A stretch of DNA of 64,000 bases from Bradyrhizobium xenonodulans (GTDB lineage: Bacteria > Pseudomonadota > Alphaproteobacteria > Rhizobiales > Xanthobacteraceae). Location of the stretch: positions 7,966,501 through 8,030,500 of the forward strand of contig NZ_CP089391.1 in assembly GCF_027594865.1 (NCBI RefSeq), written 5' to 3'. Shown here piece by piece: positions 16,404 through 24,766 of this stretch. Below the pieces are notes generated by a model. The model was not told the DNA's origin. It saw nothing but the letters and a program-made list of their open reading frames with translations, and made no database searches. Each line of letters starts with the position of its first letter. The first letter of the stretch is position 1. The translations under genes and the position numbers were made by a program.

Positions 16404-17458
16404 GCGCGCCAATGCGCATCGGCGTTGCCGGCGCCGGCCTGATCGGCCGCCGCCACATCGAATTGATCGAGTCCTCCGGGGATTGCGTGCTGGCCGGCAT
16501 CGCCGACCCCTCGCCCGCCGCGCAGGACTATGCGCAGGCGCATGCCGTGCCCTACTACGCGGACCATCGCACGCTTCTGGAACAGCAGAAGCCCGACGGC
16601 CTCGTCATCGCCTCGCCCAACACGCTGCATCTGCCGATGGCGCTCGACTGCGCCGAGGCCGGCGTGCCCGCGCTGATCGAGAAGCCCGTGACCGAAACGG
16701 TTGCCGCTGCGCAACGCCTCTGCGCCGCAGTGAAGCGCACCGGCGTGCCGATGCTGGTCGGCCACCACCGCCGGCACAATCCCGTCATCAAGTCGGCGCG
16801 CGAGACGGTGGCGAGTGGCAAACTCGGCCAGCTCACGGCGGTGGTCGGGCTCTGGCTGCTGAAGAAGCCCGACGATTATTTCGATGTTGCCTGGCGGCGC
16901 GAGCCAGGCGGCGGGCCGCTGCTGATCAATCTCATGCACGACATCGACAATCTCCGCTTCATCTGCGGCGAGATCGTCGAGGTGCAGGCGCTGACGTCGA
17001 ACAAGGTGCGCGGCTTCGCGGTCGAGGACACCGCCGCACTGCTGTTGCGCTTCGCCAACGGCGTACTGGGAACGGTGACGGTCTCCGATGCAACGCCAGC
17101 GCCGTGGAGCTGGGAGCTGACCGCGGGCGAGAACGCGGTCTACCCGCAGCAGGATCAGCCCTGTTACGTCTTCGCCGGAACCAACGGCTCGCTCTCGGTC
17201 CCGACCATGGAGCTGTGGTCCTATTCGCAAAATCCCGGCTGGCATGCGCCGCTGGCGCGCAACCCCGTCGCAGTCGCAGGATACGATCCGCTGGTCGAGC
17301 AGCTCCGGCACTTCCTTGCCGTGATCGCGGGCCGCGAGCGGCCGTTGATATCGGTTGAAGATGCGATGGGAACGCTCGCCGTGGTCGAGGCCGTCGGCGA
17401 GGCCGCGCGGACAGGACAAAAGATATCGCCGGGGCAGATCATGGAGCAGGCAGCATGA
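16400..17458 (+). CDS. Gfo/Idh/MocA-family oxidoreductase
   Basis: 352-residue NAD(P)-dependent dehydrogenase. The N-terminal Rossmann loop is GVAGAGLIGRRHIELI; the family lysine is in LIEKPVTETV (~residue 95); the C-terminal alpha/beta domain has GGGPLLINLMHDIDNLRFICG with the usual His. Members oxidise cyclic polyols, sugars and inositols. Here it is translationally coupled (ATGA) to quiC and could oxidise quinate, shikimate or a related cyclitol, alongside the AroE-family enzyme at the operon start. Substrate is not known. Confidence 0.85.
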   Translation: MSAPMRIGVAGAGLIGRRHIELIESSGDCVLAGIADPSPAAQDYAQAHAVPYYADHRTLLEQQKPDGLVIASPNTLHLPMALDCAEAGVPALIEKPVTETVAAAQRLCAAVKRTGVPMLVGHHRRHNPVIKSARETVASGKLGQLTAVVGLWLLKKPDDYFDVAWRREPGGGPLLINLMHDIDNLRFICGEIVEVQALTSNKVRGFAVEDTAALLLRFANGVLGTVTVSDATPAPWSWELTAGENAVYPQQDQPCYVFAGTNGSLSVPTMELWSYSQNPGWHAPLARNPVAVAGYDPLVEQLRHFLAVIAGRERPLISVEDAMGTLAVVEAVGEAARTGQKISPGQIMEQAA

Positions 17459-19326
17459 ACAAGCGCTCGATCGCAACGGTCTCCCTTTCCGGCGCCCTCG
17501 ACGAAAAGCTCCGCGCCATCGCGTCAGCCGGCTTCGACTCGGTTGAGATCTTCGAGAACGATCTGCTGTCGTTCGGCGCCAGCCCGCGCGAAGTGGCGCA
17601 CCTGTGCAAGGACCTCAATCTCGCAATCTGCGCATTCCAGCCGTTCCGCGATTTCGAGGGCATGCCGGAGCCGCAGCGTGCGCGCAATTTCGCCCGCGCC
17701 GAGCGCAAGTTCGATCTGATGCAGGAGCTCGGCACCGATCTCTTGCTGATCTGCTCCAACGTCTCGCCCGCCTCGCTCGGCGGCATCGACCGCGCCGCGG
17801 ATGATTTTCGCGAACTGGGCGAGCGAGCCGCCAAACGTAACTTGCGCGTCGGCTACGAGGCGCTGGCCTGGGGACGCCACGTCAACGACTACCGCGATGC
17901 CTGGGAGATCGTGCGCCGCGCCGATCATCCCGCGATCGGCGTCATCCTCGACAGCTTTCATGCGCTGGCGCCCGGCTTTCCGGTTCGCGCGATGGCCTCG
18001 ATTCCCGGCGACAAGATCTTCCTGGTGCAGCTTGCGGATGCACCCAAGCTCGAGCTCGACATCCTCTCGTGGAGCCGCCACTTCCGCTCCTTCCCCGGCC
18101 AGGGCGATCTGCCGGTCGGCGAATTCATGGCGGCGATCGCGGCCACCGGCTATGCCGGACCGCTGTCGCTCGAAATCTTCAACGACCAGTTCCGCGCCGG
18201 CTCGGCCACGCAGACCGCGATCGATGGCCTGCGCTCGCTGATCCTCTTGGAAGACCAGCTCGCGCCGGATTGGCCGAAGTTTTCCGGCGAGCCGCTGGCG
18301 CCGAAAGCCAAAAGCCGTGGCACCGGATTCATCGAGTTTGCGGTCAACGAGACCAAGGCGGGCGACCTCGCCCACCTGTTCGCGCAGCTCGGCTTCCGCA
18401 GGAGCGGCAAGCATCGCAGCAAGGCGGTGGAGCGCTGGTCGCAGGGCAAGGTCGAGCTGGTCATCAATTGCGAAACCGACGGCTTTGCCCATTCGCACTA
18501 CGTCACCCATGGCCCCGGCGTCTGCGCCATCGCGCTCGACGTCGACAATGCCGGCCTTGCCATGCAACGCGCCGAGGCGTTGAAGACGCGCACCTTCTAC
18601 CAGCCGGTCGGGCCGGGCGAGCTGGAGATCCCCGCGATCCACGGCGTCGGCGGCAGTCTGCTGTATTTCCTCGATCAGGCCGGCAAGAACTGGGACACGG
18701 ATTTCGAGCCTGTTGCGAGCAATGCAGACAAGGACGCGCTGCTCGCCGTCGATCACATCGCGCAGTCGATGCCCTATGACGAGATGCTGTCCTGGCTCTT
18801 GTTCTACACCGGCATCCTCGACCTCAAGCGCCTGCCGCAGATGGAGATCGCCGATCCCAGGGGCCTCGTGCAGAGCCAGGCCATCATCAACGCCGACCAG
18901 AGCCTGCGCTTCGTGCTCAACGGCTCCTCCGCCAACCGCACGCTGCCGTCGCGCTTCATCTCGGAGTTCTTCGGGTCGGGCGTGCAGCACGTCGCGTTCT
19001 CCTGCCGGGACATTTTTGCGACGGTCGCGGAGATGCGCGCGCGGGGCGCGGACTTTTTGGATATCCCTGACAATTACTACGACGATATCGAAGCCAAATA
19101 CGATCTCGCCCCCGAATTGATGGCGCAGCTGCGCGCCAATCACATCCTCTACGACCGCGAGGGCGATGGCGAGTTCTTCCAGGTCTACACCCACATCTTC
19201 GACGAGCGCTTCTTCTTCGAGATCGTCGAGCGCAGGAGCTATCAGGGCTTTGGCGCGGCCAATGCCGGGATCCGCCTCGCCGCGCAATCGCGCGAGGTAC
19301 GGCCCGCGAGCATGCCGCGGGTGTGA
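17455..19326 (+). CDS. quiC: 3-dehydroshikimate dehydratase, QuiC type, fused to an HPPD-like domain
   Basis: 623-residue two-domain enzyme converting 3-dehydroshikimate to protocatechuate. Residues 1-280 form a sugar-phosphate-isomerase-like TIM barrel with the expected metal quartet Glu135 (GYEALAWG), Asp166 (ILDSFHA), Gln192 (LVQLADA) and Glu240 (LEIFND). Residues ~285-610 resemble 4-hydroxyphenylpyruvate dioxygenase (vicinal oxygen chelate fold) and keep a full two-His-one-Glu set: His434, His512, Glu589. The same fusion is known in pseudomonad QuiC enzymes. Being last in the operon, it turns imported shikimate/quinate into protocatechuate; protocatechuate-cleavage genes are not in the window. 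Confidence 0.9.
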   Translation: MNKRSIATVSLSGALDEKLRAIASAGFDSVEIFENDLLSFGASPREVAHLCKDLNLAICAFQPFRDFEGMPEPQRARNFARAERKFDLMQELGTDLLLICSNVSPASLGGIDRAADDFRELGERAAKRNLRVGYEALAWGRHVNDYRDAWEIVRRADHPAIGVILDSFHALAPGFPVRAMASIPGDKIFLVQLADAPKLELDILSWSRHFRSFPGQGDLPVGEFMAAIAATGYAGPLSLEIFNDQFRAGSATQTAIDGLRSLILLEDQLAPDWPKFSGEPLAPKAKSRGTGFIEFAVNETKAGDLAHLFAQLGFRRSGKHRSKAVERWSQGKVELVINCETDGFAHSHYVTHGPGVCAIALDVDNAGLAMQRAEALKTRTFYQPVGPGELEIPAIHGVGGSLLYFLDQAGKNWDTDFEPVASNADKDALLAVDHIAQSMPYDEMLSWLLFYTGILDLKRLPQMEIADPRGLVQSQAIINADQSLRFVLNGSSANRTLPSRFISEFFGSGVQHVAFSCRDIFATVAEMRARGADFLDIPDNYYDDIEAKYDLAPELMAQLRANHILYDREGDGEFFQVYTHIFDERFFFEIVERRSYQGFGAANAGIRLAAQSREVRPASMPRV

Positions 19327-19335
19327 CTGTCTTCG

Positions 19336-19359
19336 CCTCTCCCCGCAAGCGGGGAGAGG
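19336..19359. terminator. Hairpin between convergent genes
   Basis: Perfect 11-bp stem CCTCTCCCCGC/GCGGGGAGAGG with an AA loop, 10 bp after the quiC stop and 19 bp before the end of the convergent binding-protein gene. There is no T-run, so it may be a family A repeat fragment serving as a two-way transcript end. Confidence 0.5.
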
Positions 19360-19377
19360 GAGAGGAAAGAGCTCAGC

Positions 19378-20550
19378 TCACTTCATCGCGCACTTGTCGT
19401 GGAAGCGATCCTGGTCGTTCTCGACGATCGTCGCGACCGTCTTCAGCGAGAGCTGGCCTTCGGCGTCCTTGACCACGTCCTGGAGATAGAAGCTCTGCAC
19501 CGGGATGTGGTTCTTGCCGTACTTGAACGCGCCGCGCAGCGACTTGAAGTTGGCCTTCTCCATCTCGGCCTTCATCGCGCCCTTCTTGCTGGTGTCGCCC
19601 TTCACCGCGACCACCGCGCTGTTGATGAGCTGGGCCGCGTCATAGGCTTGCGCGCCGTAATAGGTCGGCCGCAGGCCGGGATACTTCTTGCGGTAATCGG
19701 CGACGAAGCGCTTGTTCTGCTCGTTGGGAAGGTCGTTGACCCATTCCTGCGCGCCGGGCACGCCGAGCGCGTTCTCCTTCTGGAGCGGCAGCGACAGCTC
19801 GTCGACGGTGAAGGCCGTATAGAGCGGCATCGTGCTCTTCAGTCCGGCCTGCGCATATTGATTGAGGAACTGCACGCCGGCCGCACCGGGATAGAACACG
19901 AAGATCGACTCCGCGCCGGAGGCACGCGCCTTGGAGAGCTCGGCGGAGAAGTCGAGCTGGCTTGGCCAGACCGTGTATTCCTCGCCCTTGACCTCACCCT
20001 TGAACGTGCTCTTCACGCCCGCGAGCATGTCCTTGCCGGCCGCGTAGTTCGGGCCGATCAGGAACACGCTCTTGACGCCCTTCTGGTTCATGTAGAGGCC
20101 CATGGCCTGCGGCGTCTGGTCGTTCTGCCAGGAGGTCGAGAACACGTAAGGCGAGCACAGCTCGCCCGCAAGTTGTGACGGACCGGCATTGGCCGAGATC
20201 AGGAAGGTCTGCGAGTCCACCGCGCTCTTGAGCGAGGCCAGCAGCACGTTGGACCAGATATAGCCGACGATGAAATCGACCTTGTCGGACTGCACCAGCT
20301 TCTCGGTCTTCTGCTTGCCGACATCGGGCTTCTGGCCGTCGTCCTCGTAGATCACTTCGACCGGCTTGCCGTCCATCTTGCGGCCGATGTGATCCAGCGC
20401 GAGCTCGAAGGAGTTGCGCATGTCGTTGCCGATCACGGCGGTCGGGCCGCTGAAGGTCGAGACGAAACCGATCTTGATGGTGTCGCCGGCGAACGCCGGG
20501 TTTGCCAGCACCAGCGCCGCTGCGCCCGCCAGCCAGAATGCCGTCCTCAT
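19378..20550 (-). CDS. Solo Liv-type periplasmic binding protein
   Basis: 390-residue type I binding protein. Signal peptide to NPAFAG (~residue 22), then IKIGFVSTFSGPTAVIGNDM, the ligand-loop pattern, and a long central region (YEDDGQKPDVGKQKTEKL). A strong GGAGGGGAG precedes the ATG. No permease genes adjoin it. It resembles binding proteins of aromatic-acid transporters in Rhodopseudomonas and Bradyrhizobium more than amino-acid-specific LivK; this resemblance is impressionistic. It may feed the livHMGF set at 3.7-7.0 kb or 13.0-16.4 kb. Confidence 0.9.
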   Translation of the reverse strand: MRTAFWLAGAAALVLANPAFAGDTIKIGFVSTFSGPTAVIGNDMRNSFELALDHIGRKMDGKPVEVIYEDDGQKPDVGKQKTEKLVQSDKVDFIVGYIWSNVLLASLKSAVDSQTFLISANAGPSQLAGELCSPYVFSTSWQNDQTPQAMGLYMNQKGVKSVFLIGPNYAAGKDMLAGVKSTFKGEVKGEEYTVWPSQLDFSAELSKARASGAESIFVFYPGAAGVQFLNQYAQAGLKSTMPLYTAFTVDELSLPLQKENALGVPGAQEWVNDLPNEQNKRFVADYRKKYPGLRPTYYGAQAYDAAQLINSAVVAVKGDTSKKGAMKAEMEKANFKSLRGAFKYGKNHIPVQSFYLQDVVKDAEGQLSLKTVATIVENDQDRFHDKCAMK

Positions 20551-20860
20551 AACTCACTCCCCTCCTTATTATTGGCCCCGGAAACGGGGTGGTCGCCGCC
20601 CCGGGCCTGTCGCTATTGAACGCAAAATCTGTCGCGCCGCCAATGGCTCAGCGCCGGCCCCTGCACCATATTTCGCCCCAAACGGAGATGGCAAGAAATA
20701 TAATTCTACTCACTTCGGCCTAGGCCTGGTCAAGGCTGCGGCGCTTTTTCGCGGGATATCGATACATCAGGCCGATTTGGCGATTGATGACGGCTATTGG
20801 ACCGCGGCGCCCAATCCGCACTTAAATGAGAGAGTAGAGCAGCGAGATTCGAGGGACATC
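20551..20860. other. Divergent intergenic region, no gene seen
   Basis: 310 bp between the solo binding protein (minus) and NDH-2 (plus). It contains a GC-rich patch (CCCCGGAAACGGGG at 20577-20590, a small hairpin) and an AT-richer stretch near 20690-20715 that could hold a promoter. No convincing ORF, RNA or clear operator was seen. Confidence 0.5.
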
Positions 20861-22123
20861 ATGACCACGGCACCGCATCGCGTCGTCATCGTCGGAGCAG
20901 GCTTCGGCGGGCTGGAGACGACTTACCGGCTCGCGGGCGCGCCGGTCGAGATCACGCTGATCGATCGCCGCAACCACCATCTGTTTCAGCCGCTGCTTTA
21001 CCAGGTCGCGACCGCCTCGCTTGCGACCAGCGAGATCGCCTGGCCGATCCGCCATCTGATGCGCGACCGGCGCGAGGTGACGACGCTGTTCGCCACCGTG
21101 AGCGGCGTCGATGCTGACAGGCGCTGCGTGCTGATCGACGACGGCAGCGAGGTGCCTTACGACACGCTCGTGCTCGCGACCGGCGCGCGTCACGCCTATT
21201 TCGGCCATGACGAGTGGGAGACCTGGGCGCCGGGCCTGAAGACGCTCGAGGACGGCACCACGCTGCGTCGTCACATCCTGGTGGCATTCGAGCGCGCCGA
21301 GCGCGAGACCGACCCGGCCAAGCGCGCGGCGCGGCTGACCTTCGTCATCGTCGGCGCCGGCCCGACCGGCGTCGAGCTCGCCGGCACCATCGCCGAGATG
21401 GCGCATCACACCTTGCCCGGCGATTTCCGCAACATCGACACGACCAAGGCGCGCGTCGTGCTGATCGAGGCCGGCCCGCGCGTGCTCGCGGGATTCGCCG
21501 ACGACCTCTCGGCCTACGCGCAGGCGTCGCTGGAAAAGATCGGCGTGGAGGTCGTGCTGGGACAGGCCGTCACCGAGATCAATCGTGAGGGCGTCGTGTT
21601 CGGCGGCAAGCTGCTCGAGGCCAAGACACGAATCTGGGCCGCCGGCGTGCGCGCTTCGCCCGCGGCCGAATGGCTCGGTGCGCCGGCCGATCGCGCGGGG
21701 CGCGTGCAGGTGGAGGACGATCTCTCGATCCCCGGTCATCCCGAAATCTTTGCGATTGGCGATACCGTTTTGATCAACGCCTGGGACGGCAAGCCGGTGC
21801 CCGGCATCGCGCCGGCGGCGAAGCAGCAGGGCCGCCATGTGGCCGACACCATCAAGGCGCGCCTGCGTGGTGCCGCCACCGGCCCGTTCCGCTACAAGCA
21901 CTCCGGCAGCCTCGCGCAGATCGGCAAGCGGCTCGCGGTGATCGACTTCGGCAAGGTCAAGCTGCGCGGCACCATCGCGTGGTGGATCTGGGGCATCGCC
22001 CACATCTACTTCCTGATCGGCTTGCGCCACCGCCTCAGCGTCGCGCTGAGCTGGCTCTGGATCTACGCGCGAGACCAGCGCGCCGCGCGGCTGATCACGC
22101 AGGGGTCAAGCAAGGTGGTGTAG
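20861..22123 (+). CDS. ndh: Type II NADH dehydrogenase (NDH-2)
   Basis: 420-residue FAD-dependent NADH:quinone oxidoreductase, a non-proton-pumping respiratory enzyme at the inner face of the membrane. FAD loop VIVGAGFGGLETTYRL at residue 9, HHLFQPLLYQVAT motif, NADH loop VIVGAGPTGVELAG (~160), second FAD motif PGHPEIFAIGDTV, and C-terminal hydrophobic helices (IAWWIWGIAHIYFLIG) for membrane attachment. The frame extends far upstream; the ATG at 20861 after GAGGGA gives the canonical N-terminus. It is probably a single-gene unit. Confidence 0.92.
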   Translation: MTTAPHRVVIVGAGFGGLETTYRLAGAPVEITLIDRRNHHLFQPLLYQVATASLATSEIAWPIRHLMRDRREVTTLFATVSGVDADRRCVLIDDGSEVPYDTLVLATGARHAYFGHDEWETWAPGLKTLEDGTTLRRHILVAFERAERETDPAKRAARLTFVIVGAGPTGVELAGTIAEMAHHTLPGDFRNIDTTKARVVLIEAGPRVLAGFADDLSAYAQASLEKIGVEVVLGQAVTEINREGVVFGGKLLEAKTRIWAAGVRASPAAEWLGAPADRAGRVQVEDDLSIPGHPEIFAIGDTVLINAWDGKPVPGIAPAAKQQGRHVADTIKARLRGAATGPFRYKHSGSLAQIGKRLAVIDFGKVKLRGTIAWWIWGIAHIYFLIGLRHRLSVALSWLWIYARDQRAARLITQGSSKVV

Positions 22124-22149
22124 GGGCGCTCTTACCCTCCCCTCCCGGG

Positions 22150-23339
22150 CAGGGGAATCGCATGTGGCTCTAAGGCATTGCGATTTGGAGAGAAATCGAT
22201 TCTGAAGGTGGCTCCCGGAGTTGGAGAGGGCGACCGATGGATCGATTTTCGGAGTGCTTCGAAGACCTGCCCGACCCGCGTGCGGACAATGCGCTGCACG
22301 ACCTGACGGAGCTTTTGTTCATCGCGCTGATGGCGACGTTGTGCGGAGCGACGAGTTGCACCGACATGGCGCTGTTTGCGCGGCTAAAGGCTTATCTTTG
22401 GCAGGACGTGCTGGTGCTCAAGCATGGCTTGCCGAGCCATGACACGTTCAGCCGAGTGTTCCGCATGCTCGATCCAAAAGCATTCGAGGCGGCATTCCGC
22501 CGCTTTATGGAAGCCTTCGCTCAAGGTGCGCAGATTGCACGGCCGCAAGGCGTGATCGCGTTGGACGGCAAGGCGCTGCGGCGTGGCTACGAGAGCGGCA
22601 AAAGCCACATGCCGCCGGTGATGGTGACGGCGTGGGCAGCGCAGACGCGCATGGCGCTGGCCAACGTTCTGGCGCCGAACAACAACGAAGCCGCCGGCGC
22701 TTTGCAACTGCTCGAACTCTTGCAACTCAAAGGCTGCGTCGTGACGGCCGATGCACTGCATTGTCACCGAGGGATGGCCAAGCAGATCGTGACGCAGGGC
22801 GGCGACTACGTGCTGGCGGTGAAGGAGAACCAGCCCGCCCTGCTGGCTGACGCCAAGGCCGCGATTGCCGCAGCGGCGCGCAAGGGGAAGAAGCCGGTTG
22901 CTACCGCCGATGCAGACCATGGGCGTAAGGAAAGACGCAGCGCGCTTGTCGTGCCCGTCAAAGACATGGCCGAGAAACATAACTTTCCCGCCCTCAAAGC
23001 TGTCGCCCGGATCACAAGCAAGCGCGGCAAGGACAAAGCTGTCGAGCGCTACTTCCTGATGAGCCAAAACTACAGTCGCACACAGGTTTTGCGCATCGTT
23101 CGCACCCATTGGACCATCGAAAACGGCCTGCACTGGCCGCTCGACGTCATCCTCGACGAGGATCTGGCCCGCAACCGCAAGGACAACGGTCCTGCCAACC
23201 TTGCCGTCCTCAGGCGACTTGCCCTCAACGTCGCCAGAGCTCACCCCGACAGCACCATCTCCTTGCGTCTCAAGCTCAAGCGGGCCGGCTGGAACGATGC
23301 CTTCTTCTTCGAACTCCTCGGCCACATGCGATAGCCCTG
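22150..23339 (+). mobile_element. ISAs1-family insertion sequence
   Basis: 1190-bp element with one transposase gene. Terminal inverted repeats: left 22150-22168 (CAGGGGAATCGCATGTGGC) and right 23321-23339 (complement reads CAGGGCTATCGCATGTGGC), 17 of 19 matching. The last codons of the transposase lie inside the right repeat, as usual in this family. The flanks (CCCTCCCGGG left, CCCTGGAGGG right) are similar but not an exact target duplication. The gene and ends are intact, so it may be active. Confidence 0.88.
22237..23334 (+). CDS. ISAs1-family transposase
   Basis: 365-residue DDE transposase of the ISAs1/H-repeat family. N-terminal DUF4338-like region DLPDPRADNALHDLTELLFIA; first Asp in IALDGKALRRG (~residue 111); second in VVTADALHCHR (~170); the C-terminal catalytic Glu in the ENGLHWPLDVILDED region (~290-305). 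It is full length with no frameshift. GGAGAGGG precedes the ATG. Confidence 0.93.
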   Translation: MDRFSECFEDLPDPRADNALHDLTELLFIALMATLCGATSCTDMALFARLKAYLWQDVLVLKHGLPSHDTFSRVFRMLDPKAFEAAFRRFMEAFAQGAQIARPQGVIALDGKALRRGYESGKSHMPPVMVTAWAAQTRMALANVLAPNNNEAAGALQLLELLQLKGCVVTADALHCHRGMAKQIVTQGGDYVLAVKENQPALLADAKAAIAAAARKGKKPVATADADHGRKERRSALVVPVKDMAEKHNFPALKAVARITSKRGKDKAVERYFLMSQNYSRTQVLRIVRTHWTIENGLHWPLDVILDEDLARNRKDNGPANLAVLRRLALNVARAHPDSTISLRLKLKRAGWNDAFFFELLGHMR

Positions 23340-23500
23340 CCCTGGAGGGGGAGGGTCGGCTCACATAGAGCGCAGCGAAATGTGAGACGGGGTGGGGTGA
23401 CGGTCTCTCCCCATCCAACAGTGCCCGAGTGGAGAGATCACCCCACCCCGCTCGCGCTGCGCGCGATCGACCCTCCCCCTCCAGGGGAGGGTAAAGGAAG
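23340..23500. repeat. Large palindromic repeat, family F, adjoining the IS
   Basis: Arms GGAGGGGGAGGGTCG (start) and CGACCCTCCCCCTCC (end) enclose a second pair, GGGGTGGGGTGA and TCACCCCACCCCG, giving a ~150-bp nested stem. The same CCCTCCCCT stretch is also found just left of the IS (22137-22145), so the IS appears to sit in or beside one arm. Confidence 0.75.
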
Positions 23501-23517
23501 ATCGCGCTCGCAGCCTC

Positions 23518-24729
23518 CTACTTCACCAGCTCGCACCCGCCTTCCGCCAACGGGCGGAACGCCTGCTCCGCGGGAATCGTCGAGACCAGCTTGTAATAAT
23601 CGTAGGGATATTTCGACTCCTCCGGCTTCTTCACCTCGAACAGATACATCGGATGCACGACGCGGCCGTCCCGGCGGATCGTGGTGTCGCCGAACAGTTT
23701 GTCTTTGCCCTTGAACTTCTTCATCTCGGGCACGGCATCCCTGGCGTTGTCGCTGCCGGTCGCTGCGACCGCGTTGAGATAGGCGAGCGTCGAGGCATAA
23801 ACGCCGGCCTGGTTGCCGCTCGGCATCTTGCCGTTCATGCCGGGCCGCGCGGAGAAGCGTTTTGCAAACGCGCGGGTGTCGTCATTCATGTCCCAATAGA
23901 AGGCTTCCATGAGCTGGAGGCCTTGCGCGACCTTGATGCCCATGCCGTGGACGTCGTTGATGAAGAGCAGGAACGCGACCAGTTTCTGGCCGTTCTGCTG
24001 GATGCCGAACTCAGCGGCCTGCTTTACCGCGTTGATGGTGTCGCCCCCGGCATTGGCAAGCCCGATCACCTGCGCTTTCGAACTTTGCGCCTGCAACAGG
24101 AAGGAGGCGAAATCGGAGGTGCCGAGCGGATGTTTCGAGGAACCCAGCACCTTGCCGCCATGCGCCTCGATATATTTCTGTGCCTCCGCCTCGATCCCCT
24201 TGCCGAGCGCGTAGTCGACCGTGAGGAAATACCACTCCTTGCCGCCGCGCGACATCATTGCGGCGGCCGTGGTGTTGCCGGTCGCCCAGGCATCATTGAC
24301 CCATTGGATGGTGTTGGGCGAGCAGGCCTTGCCGGTGAGATCCGAGCTTGCGGTCGAGGACGCCAGGAAGGTCATGCGGCTGTCGCGCAGCAGCGTGTTG
24401 ATGGAGAGGCCGACGGCGGAATTCGGCACGTCGACGATGGCATCGACGCCTTCGACGTCGAGCCATTTGCGCGCAATGGCGTTGCCGACATCGGCCTTGT
24501 TCTGGTGGTCGGCGTAGACGATCTCGACCTTGATGCCTTTGCCGCCGCCGTTGAAGTCTTCGGCCGCCATGCGCGCGGCCTCGACCGAGCCCATGCCGTT
24601 GGTGTCCTGGAAGATGCCGGAGATGTCGTTGAGCACGCCGATGCGCACGACATTGTCGGAGATCTCGGCGCTTGCAGGGCCGCCGATCAGGCTCGCAGCG
24701 ATCGCAAGCGCCCACTTCAAATTCTTCAT
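23518..24729 (-). CDS. Liv-type periplasmic binding protein downstream of the P450
   Basis: 403-residue type I binding protein. Signal peptide to GGPASAE (~residue 21), then VVRIGVLNDISGIFQDTNG and MAAEDFNGGGKGIKVEIVYADHQNKAD. Its start lies 37 bp beyond the P450 stop on the same strand, with GGGAGGGA before the ATG, so both probably form one transcript. It resembles binding proteins for aromatic acids. Partnership with a CYP199-type enzyme suggests a methoxylated or hydroxylated benzoate ligand; this is inference. Confidence 0.9.
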   Translation of the reverse strand: MKNLKWALAIAASLIGGPASAEISDNVVRIGVLNDISGIFQDTNGMGSVEAARMAAEDFNGGGKGIKVEIVYADHQNKADVGNAIARKWLDVEGVDAIVDVPNSAVGLSINTLLRDSRMTFLASSTASSDLTGKACSPNTIQWVNDAWATGNTTAAAMMSRGGKEWYFLTVDYALGKGIEAEAQKYIEAHGGKVLGSSKHPLGTSDFASFLLQAQSSKAQVIGLANAGGDTINAVKQAAEFGIQQNGQKLVAFLLFINDVHGMGIKVAQGLQLMEAFYWDMNDDTRAFAKRFSARPGMNGKMPSGNQAGVYASTLAYLNAVAATGSDNARDAVPEMKKFKGKDKLFGDTTIRRDGRVVHPMYLFEVKKPEESKYPYDYYKLVSTIPAEQAFRPLAEGGCELVK

Positions 24730-24766
24730 TGGTCCCTCCCCTTTGCGTTTATTGTTTCCGGTCGCG

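Noticed and set aside
17524..19287. 587-residue open frame on the minus strand
   Set aside because: Antisense to quiC, whose metal ligands and domains are intact.
22140..23349. 10-bp target-site duplication around the IS
   Set aside because: The flanks CCCTCCCGGG and CCCTGGAGGG share only some positions; similarity is explained by the surrounding GC-rich palindrome.
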